A DNA stretch of 64,000 bases from DASZTU01 sp035547675 (GCA_035547675.1 DASZUI010000056.1:3094-67093); one strand, 5' to 3'; positions 1-10,033 are shown, counted from the first letter of the stretch. Translations and numbers: made by a program. Notes: generated by a model not told the origin, from the sequence alone.

Positions 1-371
1 TGGAAACGGTCCCCCGCAAACGCGCCCGGCCGGATTTCCTTGAGCGACATCGCCGGCGGCTTCTGTTCCTCGTGGAACGCCCGGATATTGGCGATGGCGA
101 ATTTGATCGCCTCGATCACCTCCGGCTCGACGGCCCGGAACGCCGCATCGAACTCCGCCTCGGAGGCCTTGATGCTGCCGGACCCGATCTCCGACTTGTC
201 GAACTCGCGGGCAAAGCGCACCAGCGCCGCATCACCCTCGGTCCGCACCGCCTCGATGATGGGCCGGACCTTTTCGATCACCGGCCCCAAATCCGCCTGC
301 GCCCGCCGCATCAGCCCGGCGCGCTGTTCAGCGGTGAGGGTGGAAAGGCGGTGGAAGCTGATGTCGGGCAT
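1..371 (-). CDS. HisD-family dehydrogenase, N-terminal part (cut by window edge)
   Basis: Translation of the minus strand from the ATG at 371 runs open to the window edge (about 123 residues). It contains the N-terminal helical region of the histidinol dehydrogenase family: a segment reading VRTEGDAALVRFAREFDK, then IKFAIANIRAFHEEQKP, then a PGAFAGDRF stretch leading to the nucleotide-binding domain. The family oxidises an alcohol to an acid with NAD and zinc. The zinc and catalytic residues lie beyond the edge. Its neighbours are not his genes but an SDR and a desaturase-SDR fusion, so a HisD-like paralogue acting on another alcohol is as likely as true HisD. Confidence 0.75.
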   Translation of the reverse strand, partial: MPDISFHRLSTLTAEQRAGLMRRAQADLGPVIEKVRPIIEAVRTEGDAALVRFAREFDKSEIGSGSIKASEAEFDAAFRAVEPEVIEAIKFAIANIRAFHEEQKPPAMSLKEIRPGAFAGDRF

Positions 372-460
372 GGCTGGTCTCTGGGCTGATTGTCTGGCGG
401 ATCGATAGACTGGGCATGGCGGTGAATAAAGACCCGACTTCAACTTTGGGCAGAGGGCCG

Positions 461-640
461 CCACCTCGTCTCCCTCCCCCTTGAGGGGAGGGATCAAGGG
501 TGGGGGTACCTTGTCGCAAGCGCCAGTGCGCGTTGCTTACCCCCACCCGGCTGCCGCCACCCTCCCCTCAAGGGGGAGGGGAGATAAAGGCCACCCTACC
601 TGCCAGCATAGAAAGTCAGGTCCAGCCGAATGGCTGGTCA
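461..640. repeat. Palindromic intergenic repeat, copy 1
   Basis: About 180 bases with inverted arms (471-492 against 561-582, built on CTCCCCCTTGAGGGGAGGG) around a GGGTGGGGGTA inner arm pair. The same element recurs at 46603-46777 in the same orientation, including the unique stretch GCGCGTTGCTTACCCCCACC and the terminal CCAGCC-GAAT-GGCTGG hairpin. The element lies directly behind the SDR gene, and its last triplet supplies that gene's stop codon. It fills the gap between this SDR and the HisD-like gene; nothing else is seen there. Confidence 0.8.
622..637 (-). terminator. Short hairpin directly after the SDR stop codon
   Basis: On the minus strand the SDR stop TGA is followed at once by CCAGCC-ATTC-GGCTGG (6-bp stem, 4-base loop), then ACCTGACTTTCT. 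The tail is only weakly T-rich. An identical stem at 46759-46774 has a proper T run, which supports a termination role for this one. Confidence 0.5.
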
Positions 641-1408
641 GATCGACGCCAGATACCCCCCATCCACCACGAACGCCTGCCCCGTCACATAGGCGGAAGC
701 ATCCGACGCGAGGAACACCGCGACCCCCTTGAGGTCGCGCAATTCCCCGAACCGCCCGAGCGGAATCTTCCCCAGCATCGCCTCCTGCCAGCCCTCGTCC
801 GCGAAGAAACCCTCGGTCATCGCCGTGCGGAAATAGCCCGGCACGATGGCGTTGACCCGGATGCCGAGCGCGGCCCATTCGGCCGAAAGCGCCCGCGTCA
901 GGCCGAGCAGCCCGGATTTCGAGGCGCCATAGGGCGCGGCGGTCGGAATGCCGACTTCCGAGGTCAGTGAGCAGAGATTGATGATGGCGCCGGCAGTCCC
1001 GGCCTCTTTCATGGCCCGCGCCGCGGCCTGCGCGCAGAAGAACGCGCCCTTGAGATTGGTGCCGAGAATTTTGTCCCACAGCGCCTCGTCCACCTCGAGC
1101 GAGGGCCGCACTTCCTCGGTGCCGGCATTGTTGACGAGAATGTCGAGCCCGCCCAGCCGCCGCGCCGCCTCCGCCATGACCGCACCACACTGCGCCACGT
1201 CGCGAACGTCGAGCGCCAGGCACTCCGCCCTGCCGCCCGCCGCCTCGATCGCCGCCCTGGTCTCGGCCAGCCCGTCCAGCGAACGCGCGGTGACGGCCAG
1301 AGCCGCGCCCGCTTCCGCCAGCGCCTCGGCGATGGCCCGGCCGATGCCCCGGCTGGCGCCCGTCACCAGCGCCCGCCGGCCGGCAAGATCGAAGGAACCT
1401 GCGCTCAC
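638..1408 (-). CDS. Short-chain dehydrogenase/reductase (SDR)
   Basis: A 256-residue classical SDR, predicted to be a cytoplasmic NAD(P)-dependent alcohol/ketone oxidoreductase. The Rossmann motif TGASRGIG is at residues 16-23 and NNAG near 93-96. The catalytic Ser147, Tyr160 and Lys164 are in the order SLTS...YGASK, and the C-terminus is a typical VVDGGYLASI. The start is a GTG that overlaps the stop of the upstream fusion gene by four bases (GTGA), so the two are translationally coupled. The substrate cannot be read from sequence; the gluconate 5-dehydrogenase/3-oxoacyl-ACP reductase type is the closest family. Confidence 0.9.
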   Translation of the reverse strand: MSAGSFDLAGRRALVTGASRGIGRAIAEALAEAGAALAVTARSLDGLAETRAAIEAAGGRAECLALDVRDVAQCGAVMAEAARRLGGLDILVNNAGTEEVRPSLEVDEALWDKILGTNLKGAFFCAQAAARAMKEAGTAGAIINLCSLTSEVGIPTAAPYGASKSGLLGLTRALSAEWAALGIRVNAIVPGYFRTAMTEGFFADEGWQEAMLGKIPLGRFGELRDLKGVAVFLASDASAYVTGQAFVVDGGYLASI

Positions 1409-2532
1409 GGATGGCTCGCCGCCGGCTCAGCCTCGGACGCCGGCTGCCGCCGGAAGCGGAAATAATTCCAGAAGGCGAGGCTGGTATAGGTGACCGGAAC
1501 ATAGCGCAGCGACCGGCTGATGAGGAACATCGCAATCGCCGCCGCCGTCTCCGCCGACATCAATCCCTTGCCCATCGCCGAGGTGAAGGCCGAGGGCACG
1601 ATGTGCCGGTAGATCACCTCGCGGCTCGCATAATAGCCGCGCGCCCGCGCCGCGAAGGCCCGCTTGGAGGCGACATAATCCCGCAGCTCGGCCTGTCCCA
1701 TGTCGCCATGGAACTCCGCCTCCGAGCCCAGCGCCCAGACCTCGGGCGGCAGCGTCCGCCCCCGGCCGATCTCGATGAAGAGGTCGATCAGGTCGACAAA
1801 GGTCACGTAATTGGCGTTCCAGCAATCCTCGCTTTTCGCCCCATGCGCCAGCACCAGCACGTCGGCGTCCTGCAGCGCGGTGCGCGCCCCCTCGTAATCG
1901 CCGGCGGAAAAGTCCCGCCCGAACTTCAGCGGCACCACCGCGCCGCCGCGCCGCGCGATCTCCGCCGAAATCGCCTTGCCGAAGGCGCCGCTCGCCCCGG
2001 TCACGGCGAAGCGCCGGCCCGCCATCTGGCAGCTCGTGCCGAAGATCAGGTCGAAGACATTGGCGAAGGAGGAGAAGAACTGGTTGGGAAAGAGGTGGTG
2101 CATGGCGTGGTAATTGGCGTCCACCCACAAGAGCCCCTGCTTCGCGCTCACCCGGTCCATGGACATATGGTTGAAGTCCATGCCCTCTTCCTTGAGGGTC
2201 ATGGCGAGCTGCACCGTGCGGATGGCCGCCGTGATCGCGACGGCCTCCCAGCGAAATACCAGAAGGAAGATCAGCGTCCCCGCCATCGCCGTCAGATATT
2301 CCGGGATGACGTGGCACCAGATGTTCTGCCAGCGATAGGCCGGGTCGATCTTCATGTCGAGCCCGAGGAATTTGTGGTGCACCCAGTGCATCCGCGAGAA
2401 CAGCCGCAACAGCGGAAGGCGCGAATTCTGCCAGCGGTGCAGCAGATAGTGCAGCACATCGAAGATCGTCGTCGAAACGACGAACACGATCACCGCCTCG
2501 ACGGCGACCAGGACGATGTCGAAGATGGTCAT
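1405..2532 (-). CDS. Fusion of fatty acid hydroxylase/sterol desaturase-like domain with an SDR domain
   Basis: A 375-residue two-domain protein. Residues 1-165 are a membrane di-iron hydroxylase/desaturase-like domain with hydrophobic segments (about 5-22 and 75-110) and the histidine boxes HYLLH (28-32), HWVHH (49-53) and HAMHH (142-146). Residues 170-375 are an SDR-like domain with TGASGAFG (178-185), Ser270, and Tyr286/Lys290 in YVASK; the usual NNAG is replaced by AHGA. Comparable 'bifunctional sterol desaturase/short chain dehydrogenase' proteins are known as a named architecture. It is coupled to the next SDR by a 4-base overlap, so the pair probably acts on one hydrophobic substrate. 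Confidence 0.82.
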   Translation of the reverse strand: MTIFDIVLVAVEAVIVFVVSTTIFDVLHYLLHRWQNSRLPLLRLFSRMHWVHHKFLGLDMKIDPAYRWQNIWCHVIPEYLTAMAGTLIFLLVFRWEAVAITAAIRTVQLAMTLKEEGMDFNHMSMDRVSAKQGLLWVDANYHAMHHLFPNQFFSSFANVFDLIFGTSCQMAGRRFAVTGASGAFGKAISAEIARRGGAVVPLKFGRDFSAGDYEGARTALQDADVLVLAHGAKSEDCWNANYVTFVDLIDLFIEIGRGRTLPPEVWALGSEAEFHGDMGQAELRDYVASKRAFAARARGYYASREVIYRHIVPSAFTSAMGKGLMSAETAAAIAMFLISRSLRYVPVTYTSLAFWNYFRFRRQPASEAEPAASHP

Positions 2533-2602
2533 GGTGAGGTTTTAGGTCGGGTCGCTCGTCGGGGGAAGCAGGAAAACGCCCGCGAGATTGCCGCTTGCGA
2601 AC

Positions 2603-2714
2603 CCTCGCCCCTCTGGGGAGAGGGTGCCCGGTAGGGCGGTGAGGGGTAGCCACGCGACAAAACGTCTGAGCGCGCGAATCCCCTCACCCTGGCCCTCTCC
2701 CCAGAGGGGCGAGG
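2603..2714. repeat. Perfect inverted repeat, 22-base arms
   Basis: Arms at 2603-2624 and 2693-2714 are exact reverse complements (core GCCCCTCTGGGGAGAGGG), and each arm is itself a small palindrome. The element fills the gap between the fusion gene and the quinoprotein gene, both on the minus strand. It is a REP-like element of the sort common in Hyphomicrobiales intergenic regions and may act as an mRNA 3'-end structure for the quinoprotein gene. Confidence 0.75.
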
Positions 2715-2724
2715 GGACTGGTGC

Positions 2725-4023
2725 CTAAGCCCCCGTCACCCGCCAGATCACATCGCCCACATCGTCGGCGACGAGCAGCGATTTGCCGTCCGGCCCGATC
2801 GCCACGCCCACCGGCCGGCCATAGGAATAGGCCTCGTCCTCCGACAGGAAGCCGCTGAGGATGTCCCGCGGCTGGCCCGACGGCCGGCCGTTCTCGAACG
2901 GCACGAAGATCACCTTGTAGCCGGAAAGCTTGCTGCGGTTCCACGAGCCGTGCTGGCCGATCGCCATGCCGTCCGGGAAGCCGGGCAGCGTGCCCGCCGG
3001 CAGCCAGCAGAGCCCGAGCGAGGCCGTGTGCCCGCCCAGCGCATAGTCGGGCTGGCGCGCCTTGGCGACCATCGCCGCATCCTGCGGCACGCGGTGGTCC
3101 ACCGTCTGGCCCCAATAGCAATAGGGCCAGCCGTAGAAGCCGCCCTCGACGACCGAGGTCAGATAATCGGGCGGCGTCTCGTCGCCGATGCCGTCCCGTT
3201 CATTGACCACGGTCCAGAGCACGCCGGTATTGGGCTCCAGGGCGAGGCCTACCGGGTTGCGCAGGCCAGAGGCGAAGATGCGGTCGACGCCCGTTTCGAG
3301 GTCGAGTTCATGGATCGCGGCGCGGCCTTCCTCGGCCGCCATGCCCTCGTCCGCGATATTGGAGAGCGAGCCCACCCCGATATAGAGCTTCCGCCCGTCG
3401 GGGCTCGGCAGGATGGAGCGTGTCCAGTGTCCGCCCGATTTATAGCTGCTGAGCCGGCGGCTCGGCCCGGTCACCCGGTATTCGCCGGCCGAATAGGGAA
3501 AGGCGACCACCCCATCGGTGTTGCCCACATAGAAGGTGTCCCCGAGCGCCGCCATGCCGAAAGGCTGGTTCAGCCCCTCGAGGAACATTTCCTGCACTTC
3601 GGCGACGCCGTCGCCATCGGCGTCGCGCAGCCTCTGGATGCGGTTGGGGCTCAGGCCCACCGCGGCGGCCCGGCGCATGGTGGAAAGCATGGCATAATCG
3701 AATGCCGTCCTCACCGCACCGGCGGGCTGCATCGACTCCGCAACGAGGACGTCGCCATTGGGCAGGACGTTGATCCAGCGCGGATGCTTGAGTCCGCTGG
3801 CGGCAAAGGCGTTGACTTTGAGGCCCGGCGCCGCGATCGGCGTCCGGCCGCCCGACCAGCCCCGCGCCGTTGGCATCTTGAGGGTCGGCAGCGCACCCTG
3901 CGGCCGCGCCGTGGGAATGACTGGTGCCGCCCCGAAGGTCGGCTCATGGACGCCCTGTGCGCGCCGCAGCACGATCATGATCGAGCCGATCAGCGCCACG
4001 AACCACGCAAAAATCTCCGACAT
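2725..4023 (-). CDS. Sorbosone/glucose dehydrogenase-type soluble quinoprotein
   Basis: A 432-residue beta-propeller of the L-sorbosone dehydrogenase / soluble glucose dehydrogenase superfamily, in which PQQ oxidises sugars or aldoses. An N-terminal hydrophobic segment (about residues 4-20) suggests a membrane anchor facing the periplasm. Propeller signatures visible are HPRWINVLPNGDVLVAES (the start of blade 1), GLRNPVGLALEP, VVNERDGIGDETPPDYL, GGFYGWPYCYWG and, at the C-terminus, GRPVGVAIGPDGKSLLVADD. The gene is divergent from the LVIVD-repeat gene, with a 211-base shared upstream region. The natural substrate is unknown. Confidence 0.85.
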   Translation of the reverse strand: MSEIFAWFVALIGSIMIVLRRAQGVHEPTFGAAPVIPTARPQGALPTLKMPTARGWSGGRTPIAAPGLKVNAFAASGLKHPRWINVLPNGDVLVAESMQPAGAVRTAFDYAMLSTMRRAAAVGLSPNRIQRLRDADGDGVAEVQEMFLEGLNQPFGMAALGDTFYVGNTDGVVAFPYSAGEYRVTGPSRRLSSYKSGGHWTRSILPSPDGRKLYIGVGSLSNIADEGMAAEEGRAAIHELDLETGVDRIFASGLRNPVGLALEPNTGVLWTVVNERDGIGDETPPDYLTSVVEGGFYGWPYCYWGQTVDHRVPQDAAMVAKARQPDYALGGHTASLGLCWLPAGTLPGFPDGMAIGQHGSWNRSKLSGYKVIFVPFENGRPSGQPRDILSGFLSEDEAYSYGRPVGVAIGPDGKSLLVADDVGDVIWRVTGA

Positions 4024-4234
4024 GGCGGCGAGCCCCCCTTTTGTTGCGGCCGCACGCTACAACAGGTGCCGACGGCTTGGAACCGGGGGCAGGCGCTCTA
4101 TCCCGCATCCTGTCGGCCAGGTTCTGGGCCGCCTTGGCGGCCGGCTCGCCTCGCGCTAGGGATGAGCACCGCGACATCGCCGATTTCACCAGGCCTTTCG
4201 GCCGCCCGTCCCGTTTGCAGATATGAGGATCGAA

Positions 4235-5476
4235 ATGGCCCAGCCGGATTTGATGAAGCCCGACTTTGCCCGCAACATCCGCCTCCTCGGCCACTCCGAC
4301 CAGGGCGGGCGCGCCGACGGCGTGCAGATCATGGTTGTGGATGGCTTCGCCTATGTCGGCCACCAGTTCTCGGACGGTTTTTCGGTCATCGACGTGCGCG
4401 ATCCCCGTAACCCCAAGACGGTCAACTACATCCCGAGCCCGCCCAACACCTGGTCGATCCACCTGCAGGCCGCCGACGACCTGCTGCTGGTCATCAACTG
4501 CCTCAATTTCTACCGTGAGGAACACCTCACCAACGAGGCGGTCTATTATTCCGGCTCCATGGCCGAAAAGACGCAGGGCTCGCGCGGCTACAGCGCCGGT
4601 ATCCGCGTCTATGACATCAAGGATCGCGCGAATCCCCGCGAAGTCGGCTTCATGCCGGTCGATGGCGTCGGGGTGCATCGCATCTGGTACACGGGCGGCC
4701 GCTGGGCCTATGCCTCGGCGCTGCTCGACGGCTTCATCGACGCGGTGATGATTATCGTCGACATGGCGGACCCGACCCATCCGAAGATGGTCTCGACCAA
4801 CTGGATCCCGGGCATGAACAAGGCCGCCGGCGAGGTGCCCTCATGGGACCCGAAATTCCGCTATTCCTGCCATCATCCGATCGTTGCCGGCGACACCGCC
4901 TACGTTACCTGGCGCGATGGCGGGCTGACCCTGGTCGACGTTTCCGACCGCTACCACCCCAGGACGATTTCCCATCGCAACTGGTGCCCGCCCTATGGCG
5001 GGGGCACGCATAACGCGCTGCCGCTGCCCGACCGCGACCTCGTCATCGTGGTGGACGAGGCGGTCCGCGACGAGATCGCCGACGGCATCAAATACATCTG
5101 GACCTTTGACGTGCGCGACAAGACCAACCCGGTCTCCATCTCGACCATGCCGACCCCGGCCGAGATCGACTACGCCCACAAGGGCGCCCATTTCGGGCCG
5201 CACAACATCCACGAGAACCGGCCCGGAAGTTTCGTGAGCTCCACACGAATTTTCACGACCTACCAGAACGCCGGCGTGCGCGTCTTCGACATCGCCAACG
5301 CCTATGAGCCGAAGGAAATCGGCGCGCTGGTTCCGCCCGAGCCGGCCCGCCTGATGGACACCCGCCCCAACCGCGCCAAGGTGATCCAGACCTCCGACAT
5401 ATTCGTCGACAGGAACCAGATCATGTACGTGACCGACACCAATGCCGGCCTCTACATCATGGAAATGACCGAGTAG
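4235..5476 (+). CDS. LVIVD-repeat beta-propeller protein
   Basis: A protein of about 413 residues made of repeated segments of the form FSVIDVRDPRNPK, IRVYDIKDRANPR, MIIVDMADPTHPK, LTLVDVSDRYHPR and VRVFDIANAYEPK, which define the LVIVD repeat family (bacterial propellers of unknown function). No signal peptide is visible. An in-frame ATG lies at 4223, but GAGGA at 4225-4229 is ideally spaced for the ATG at 4235, so that start is preferred. It is divergent from the sorbosone-type quinoprotein, which may point to a common regulator. Conserved His-rich spots (CHHP, HFGPHNIHENRPG) could bind metal; that is inference. Confidence 0.75.
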   Translation: MAQPDLMKPDFARNIRLLGHSDQGGRADGVQIMVVDGFAYVGHQFSDGFSVIDVRDPRNPKTVNYIPSPPNTWSIHLQAADDLLLVINCLNFYREEHLTNEAVYYSGSMAEKTQGSRGYSAGIRVYDIKDRANPREVGFMPVDGVGVHRIWYTGGRWAYASALLDGFIDAVMIIVDMADPTHPKMVSTNWIPGMNKAAGEVPSWDPKFRYSCHHPIVAGDTAYVTWRDGGLTLVDVSDRYHPRTISHRNWCPPYGGGTHNALPLPDRDLVIVVDEAVRDEIADGIKYIWTFDVRDKTNPVSISTMPTPAEIDYAHKGAHFGPHNIHENRPGSFVSSTRIFTTYQNAGVRVFDIANAYEPKEIGALVPPEPARLMDTRPNRAKVIQTSDIFVDRNQIMYVTDTNAGLYIMEMTE

Positions 5477-5483
5477 AAGGCCT

Positions 5484-5608
5484 CCTCACCCGGCGCTTCG
5501 CGCCGACCTCTCCCCCAAGGGAGAGGTGATTGGGGCAGCGCCAAGCCGCATCGTCACCTCTCCCTTTGGGGGAGAGGTCGGATTGCGCCAGCAATCCGGG
5601 TGAGGGGG
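5484..5608. repeat. Nested inverted repeat between convergent genes
   Basis: Outer arms CCTCACCCGG/CCGGGTGAGG enclose inner arms built on ACCTCTCCCCCAAGGGAGAGGT and its reverse complement. The element lies exactly between the convergent LVIVD and aldo/keto reductase genes, where it can form a large hairpin in either transcript. It is of the same general style as, but not the same sequence as, the elements at 461-640 and 2603-2714. Confidence 0.7.
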
Positions 5609-5623
5609 CCTTTTCCCCCCGCT

Positions 5624-6670
5624 TCACGGCAATCTCTGCCCGTGGCGGGGCGCGGTCTCGACCTGCGCGAATGTCCCGGGCATGTTTATAGACGTCCACT
5701 CATAGGGATAGCCGAGCTTGAGCGGCATGGCGTCCGTCAGCTTCTGGCGCACCTCGGGCGGCAGGTCGTAATCGCCGGCGACGAGATTTTCCTCGATCTG
5801 CTCGGCCCGGCGCGCGCCCACGATCGCCGCGGTTACGCGACTGTCGCCGAACAGCCAGCTCAGCGCCACCTGGCTCGGCGTCCGCCCCAGCTCGGCGGCC
5901 GTCGCCACCACCACGTCGATCATCTTCAGCGCATCGTCGAACCAGTAGCGCGGCAGGGTAATGGCGGCCTGGATGCCGATGCGCGATTTGGCGTCGGGCG
6001 TCGCCTGCTCCCGGTACTTGCCCGACAGCATGCCGGCGGCCAGCGGGCTCCAGCAGATCATGGCGAGCCCCTGGTCGTCGCAGGCCGGCAGCACCTCGCG
6101 CTCGATGTCGCGCCGCACCAGATTGTAGAGGTGCTGCGCCGAAACCAGCGGCTCGACATTCCTGAGCGCCGCGATGCCGTTCGCCTTGGCGATCTGCCAG
6201 CCGTAGAAATTGGAGCAGCCGAGATAGCGGATCTTGCCCGCCCGGATCAGGTCGTCGGCTGCCCGGAGCGATTCCTCGAGCGGCGTATAGGGATCGGGCC
6301 CGTGGAACTGGTAGAGGTCGATATAGTCGATATCGAGCCGCTGCAGGCTCTTCTCGCAGGCTTCCACAATGTGCTTGCGCGACAATCCCCGGGCCGTCGG
6401 CGCCGCGTCGCTGGGAAACCAGCATTTGGTGGCCACCACGACATCATCGCGATTGTGCTCCTTGAGCGCGATGCCCACCATCCGCTCCGACTGGCCGCCG
6501 GCATAGCTGTCGGCCGTATCGATGAAGTTGCCGCCGCCTTCGATGAAGCTGCGCACGATGTCGTTGGCGGTCTGCTGGTCGCAGCCCCATTGCGTGTTGC
6601 CGAAGGTCATCGTGCCGAGGCAGAGCCGTGAAACCAGCAAGCCCGAACGTCCGAGATGGCGGTATTTCAT
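5624..6670 (-). CDS. Aldo/keto reductase
   Basis: A 348-residue NADPH-dependent aldo/keto reductase with a TIM-barrel fold. The catalytic tetrad is visible: Asp and Tyr in FIDTADSYAGG, Lys in VATKC, His in YQFHGPDP. The cofactor region near the C-terminus reads AAIVGARRAEQIEENL. The ATG at 6670 is preferred because AAGGGGAGA lies 8 bases upstream and the family N-terminus (MKYRHLGRSGLLVSRLCLG) begins there. It sits beside quinoprotein genes, so it could reduce a ketone made in the periplasm; that link is inference. Confidence 0.9.
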   Translation of the reverse strand: MKYRHLGRSGLLVSRLCLGTMTFGNTQWGCDQQTANDIVRSFIEGGGNFIDTADSYAGGQSERMVGIALKEHNRDDVVVATKCWFPSDAAPTARGLSRKHIVEACEKSLQRLDIDYIDLYQFHGPDPYTPLEESLRAADDLIRAGKIRYLGCSNFYGWQIAKANGIAALRNVEPLVSAQHLYNLVRRDIEREVLPACDDQGLAMICWSPLAAGMLSGKYREQATPDAKSRIGIQAAITLPRYWFDDALKMIDVVVATAAELGRTPSQVALSWLFGDSRVTAAIVGARRAEQIEENLVAGDYDLPPEVRQKLTDAMPLKLGYPYEWTSINMPGTFAQVETAPRHGQRLP

Positions 6671-6893
6671 TGAATCGTTCTCCCCTTGCGCACGCGGTCT
6701 TCGCGCCGCTCGGGAGCGGATCGAATAACGGAACAAGGGCGAGGTAAAGCTATGTCTGTGATTGCAGGTGCCAAACTGTAACATGACCGGGACTTGCTGG
6801 CCGCCCCGCGAGCGGGCATTGTCCAGCCGGCCGGAATGCTGCCCGAGAACGTGAAATGCTCCAGGTGACCGGCGCGGAAAGGGAACGCGGCTT

Positions 6894-8476
6894 TTGACGA
6901 CGCGCAGGCTGATGCTCTGGTTGGCAGCGACGGGGATCGTTGCCGTCCTGGCCATGCTGGCGCTTGCGGCCTTCACCACCCAGCAGATCGCCACGACCGA
7001 TCGCACGCTCGCCGCCAATGCTGATCGCGGAACAGCGCTCTCCAGCCTTCTCGCCGATGTCCAGCGCTATGACGGCGCGGTCGTCTCGGTGCTGCAGTTC
7101 GGCAGCGGCCAGATGGATGCGCTGGGCGACGCGCGCGTCCAGCTGGAGCGCGATTTCGCCCTGCTCGAGCATGCCACCCGCGCCGAAATCGAGGGGCTGG
7201 AAAATCTGGCCGAAATTGCCAGCCAGTTGCCGCAGGTGGACGCCACCCGCCGGGCAACCGAACTCTACCACGCCATAGATATGGCGACCAACAGCGCCCT
7301 GCAGCAATTGCGCGCCGGCAATACCGACGACGCCCGCCAACTCTACATCACGCAGGTGCATTTCCGGCTGGTCAACGAGCTCGTTCCGCTGCTCGCCAAT
7401 GAGCTCTCCACCGAGCAGAAGGAGGTCGCCGGCGGCCACGCCGCGATCGGGGCCCTGGGGCGCAATGCGTTGCTGGCCGGCCTTGCCATTGCGGGTCTCG
7501 CGGCGCTCGCGATCCTCGCGCTCGCTCTGGCGCTGCGCCGGCAGGCGCGGCGCCGTGACGAGGCGCTGTCGCAGGCCATGCGGACGATTTCGGCCGGGGG
7601 GTGGGAGTCGCCGCTCCCGGAGGCGGCTGCCGATGGGCAGCTGGGTCTCGCCCAGGCCTTCCACGCCATGGCCGCCGCCCTGGGTGCGCGTGAGCGCGCC
7701 ACGGCCGATGCGGCCGCGCGGCTCCGCGCCGAGATGGAAGCGCGCTCGCGCCTCTGGGACGAGGCCAATCGCGACCTGCTGGCCGCCGAGGAGCGGCGCA
7801 CGCAGTTCCTTGCCGATGTGAGCCATCAATTGCGCACGCCGCTGACCATCCTGCGCGGCGAAGCCGACCTCGCCCTGCGCGCCCGCCCGCGCCTCGCCGA
7901 TCTGCGCCAGGCGCTGGGCCGCATCGAAACGCAGGCCGACGAGATGCGCCAATTGCTGGAAGACCTCGTCGCCTATGCCCGCACCGAAGCGGAGAGCCGC
8001 CTGCACGAACCGGCCGAAATCCGCTTGGGGGAGGTGATCGGCGCGGCGGTCGACGAGGGCCGGGCGCTCGCCGAGCAGCGCGAGGTTTCGATCCTTGCCA
8101 GCCTGCCGGCCGAAGGGCTCGTCGTCGAAGGCGATTCGCGCCGCCTCAAGCAGGCGCTGCTGATCGGGCTCGACAATGCCGTCAAGCATTCTCCGCCGGG
8201 CGGCCATATCGATGTGGCGGCGGCGCGGAGCGGCGATGAGGTCGCCATCCGCATCGTCGACGACGGGCCGGGCATCGACCCCATGGAGCAGCCGCGCGTC
8301 TTCGAGCGCTTTTTCCGGGGCCGCGCCGAGGCGGAGCTGCTGAACGAAGGCCTGGGCATCGGCCTGCCGATCGCGAGGCAAATCGTCGAGCGGCATGGCG
8401 GCACCATCGCACTCGGCAACGAGGCGGGGCGCGGCGCCGTGTTGGAGATCAGATTGCCGGCTCTGGACGGGACGTG

Positions 8477-8477
<1 letters not shown>
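6894..8477 (+). CDS. Sensor histidine kinase
   Basis: A 527-residue membrane sensor kinase. A first transmembrane segment (about 8-28) is followed by a mainly helical periplasmic sensing region (30-185), a second transmembrane segment (about 191-214), a HAMP-like linker, a HisKA domain with phospho-acceptor His311 in DVSHQLRTPL, and a HATPase domain (N box DNAVKHSPPGG, G1 box DDGPGID, G2 GLGIGL). TTG at 6894 with GGAAAGGGAA upstream is the likeliest start; ATG at 6912 is the alternative. The stop overlaps the response regulator start. Its location suggests control of the adjacent PQQ locus by a periplasmic signal. Confidence 0.9.
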
Positions 8478-9148
<671 letters not shown>

Positions 9149-9175
9149 GCCGGCCCTCCCGGGCCCGGCCCTTGG

Positions 9176-10033
9176 CTATCCCCTGTGCAATCGCCCGATG
9201 GCACCCGCCTGCGGGTTGTAGCCATGTGCGGCCAGCGCGAAGGCGACGATGGTGCAGCCGACGACGACCGCCAGCGAAATCCAGTCCATCTGCCCATAGG
9301 CCGAAAAGCGCATCAGCTCGACCGCATGGGTGAAGGGATTGATCTCGCTGAGCCAGAATACGAAATCCGCTCCCGCCTCGCGCAGCTTCCACAGGGGATA
9401 GAGCGCCGAGGACAGGAAGAACATCGGGAAGACGACGAAATTCATCATCCCGGCGAAGTTCTCGATCTGCCGGGTATAGACCGAGACCAAGAGCCCGATC
9501 GAGCCGAGCATCAGCCCCGACAGGATGAGGCCGGGAATGATGGCGACGAAGCCCCAGCCGGGGAAATTAAAGCCGAAGAGCCACGCCAGCAGCAGGAAGG
9601 CATAGCATTGCAGCGCCGCAAGGATCGTGGCGGCGGCGATCTTGGCGAAGAGCAGGAAATTCCGCGGCAGCGGGCTCACCAGCATCACCCGCATCACCCC
9701 CGCCTCCCGGTCATAGACCATGGAGAGCGCCGACTGCATGCATTGGAACAGGATGATGATGCCCATCAGCCCGGGCAGGATATATTCCTGATAGGGCGTG
9801 TAGGTCTGATAGGGCGGAATGATCGAGACGCCCAATATGTCGTGCAGGCCCGTCGCGAACACCAGCAGCCATAGCGCCGGCCGGACGATAGCCGAGATCA
9901 GCCGCTCCGTCTGGCGGACGAACTTGCTCAGCTCGCGCTTCACGATGGCGGCGAAGCCCAGCCACAGGCGCACCCAGCCAGGCGTCGAGACGCCCGAGCC
10001 GATGCCGGAGTCGATTGCCGTTGCCGTGCTCAA
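9176..10033 (-). CDS. ABC-2 type permease of a PQQ-associated ABC system
   Basis: A 285-residue membrane protein of the ABC-2 (export-type) permease family with about six transmembrane segments and the family feature MVYDREAGVMRVMLVSPLPR. It matches the permease of the ABC system that accompanies PQQ-dependent alcohol catabolism (PedC-like). It is the last gene of the minus-strand operon cupredoxin-like protein, propeller, binding protein, permease. A strong hairpin lies between it and the binding-protein gene. The transported substrate is unknown. Confidence 0.85.
   Translation of the reverse strand: MSTATAIDSGIGSGVSTPGWVRLWLGFAAIVKRELSKFVRQTERLISAIVRPALWLLVFATGLHDILGVSIIPPYQTYTPYQEYILPGLMGIIILFQCMQSALSMVYDREAGVMRVMLVSPLPRNFLLFAKIAAATILAALQCYAFLLLAWLFGFNFPGWGFVAIIPGLILSGLMLGSIGLLVSVYTRQIENFAGMMNFVVFPMFFLSSALYPLWKLREAGADFVFWLSEINPFTHAVELMRFSAYGQMDWISLAVVVGCTIVAFALAAHGYNPQAGAIGRLHRG

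Noticed and set aside
40..408. Plus-strand open frames at the left edge.
   Set aside because: The minus-strand translation from 371 gives a clear HisD-family N-terminus; the plus frames are shadows.
9149..9175. GC-rich stretch between the response regulator and permease genes as a terminator.
   Set aside because: Only imperfect pairing can be drawn in 27 bases and there is no T run.
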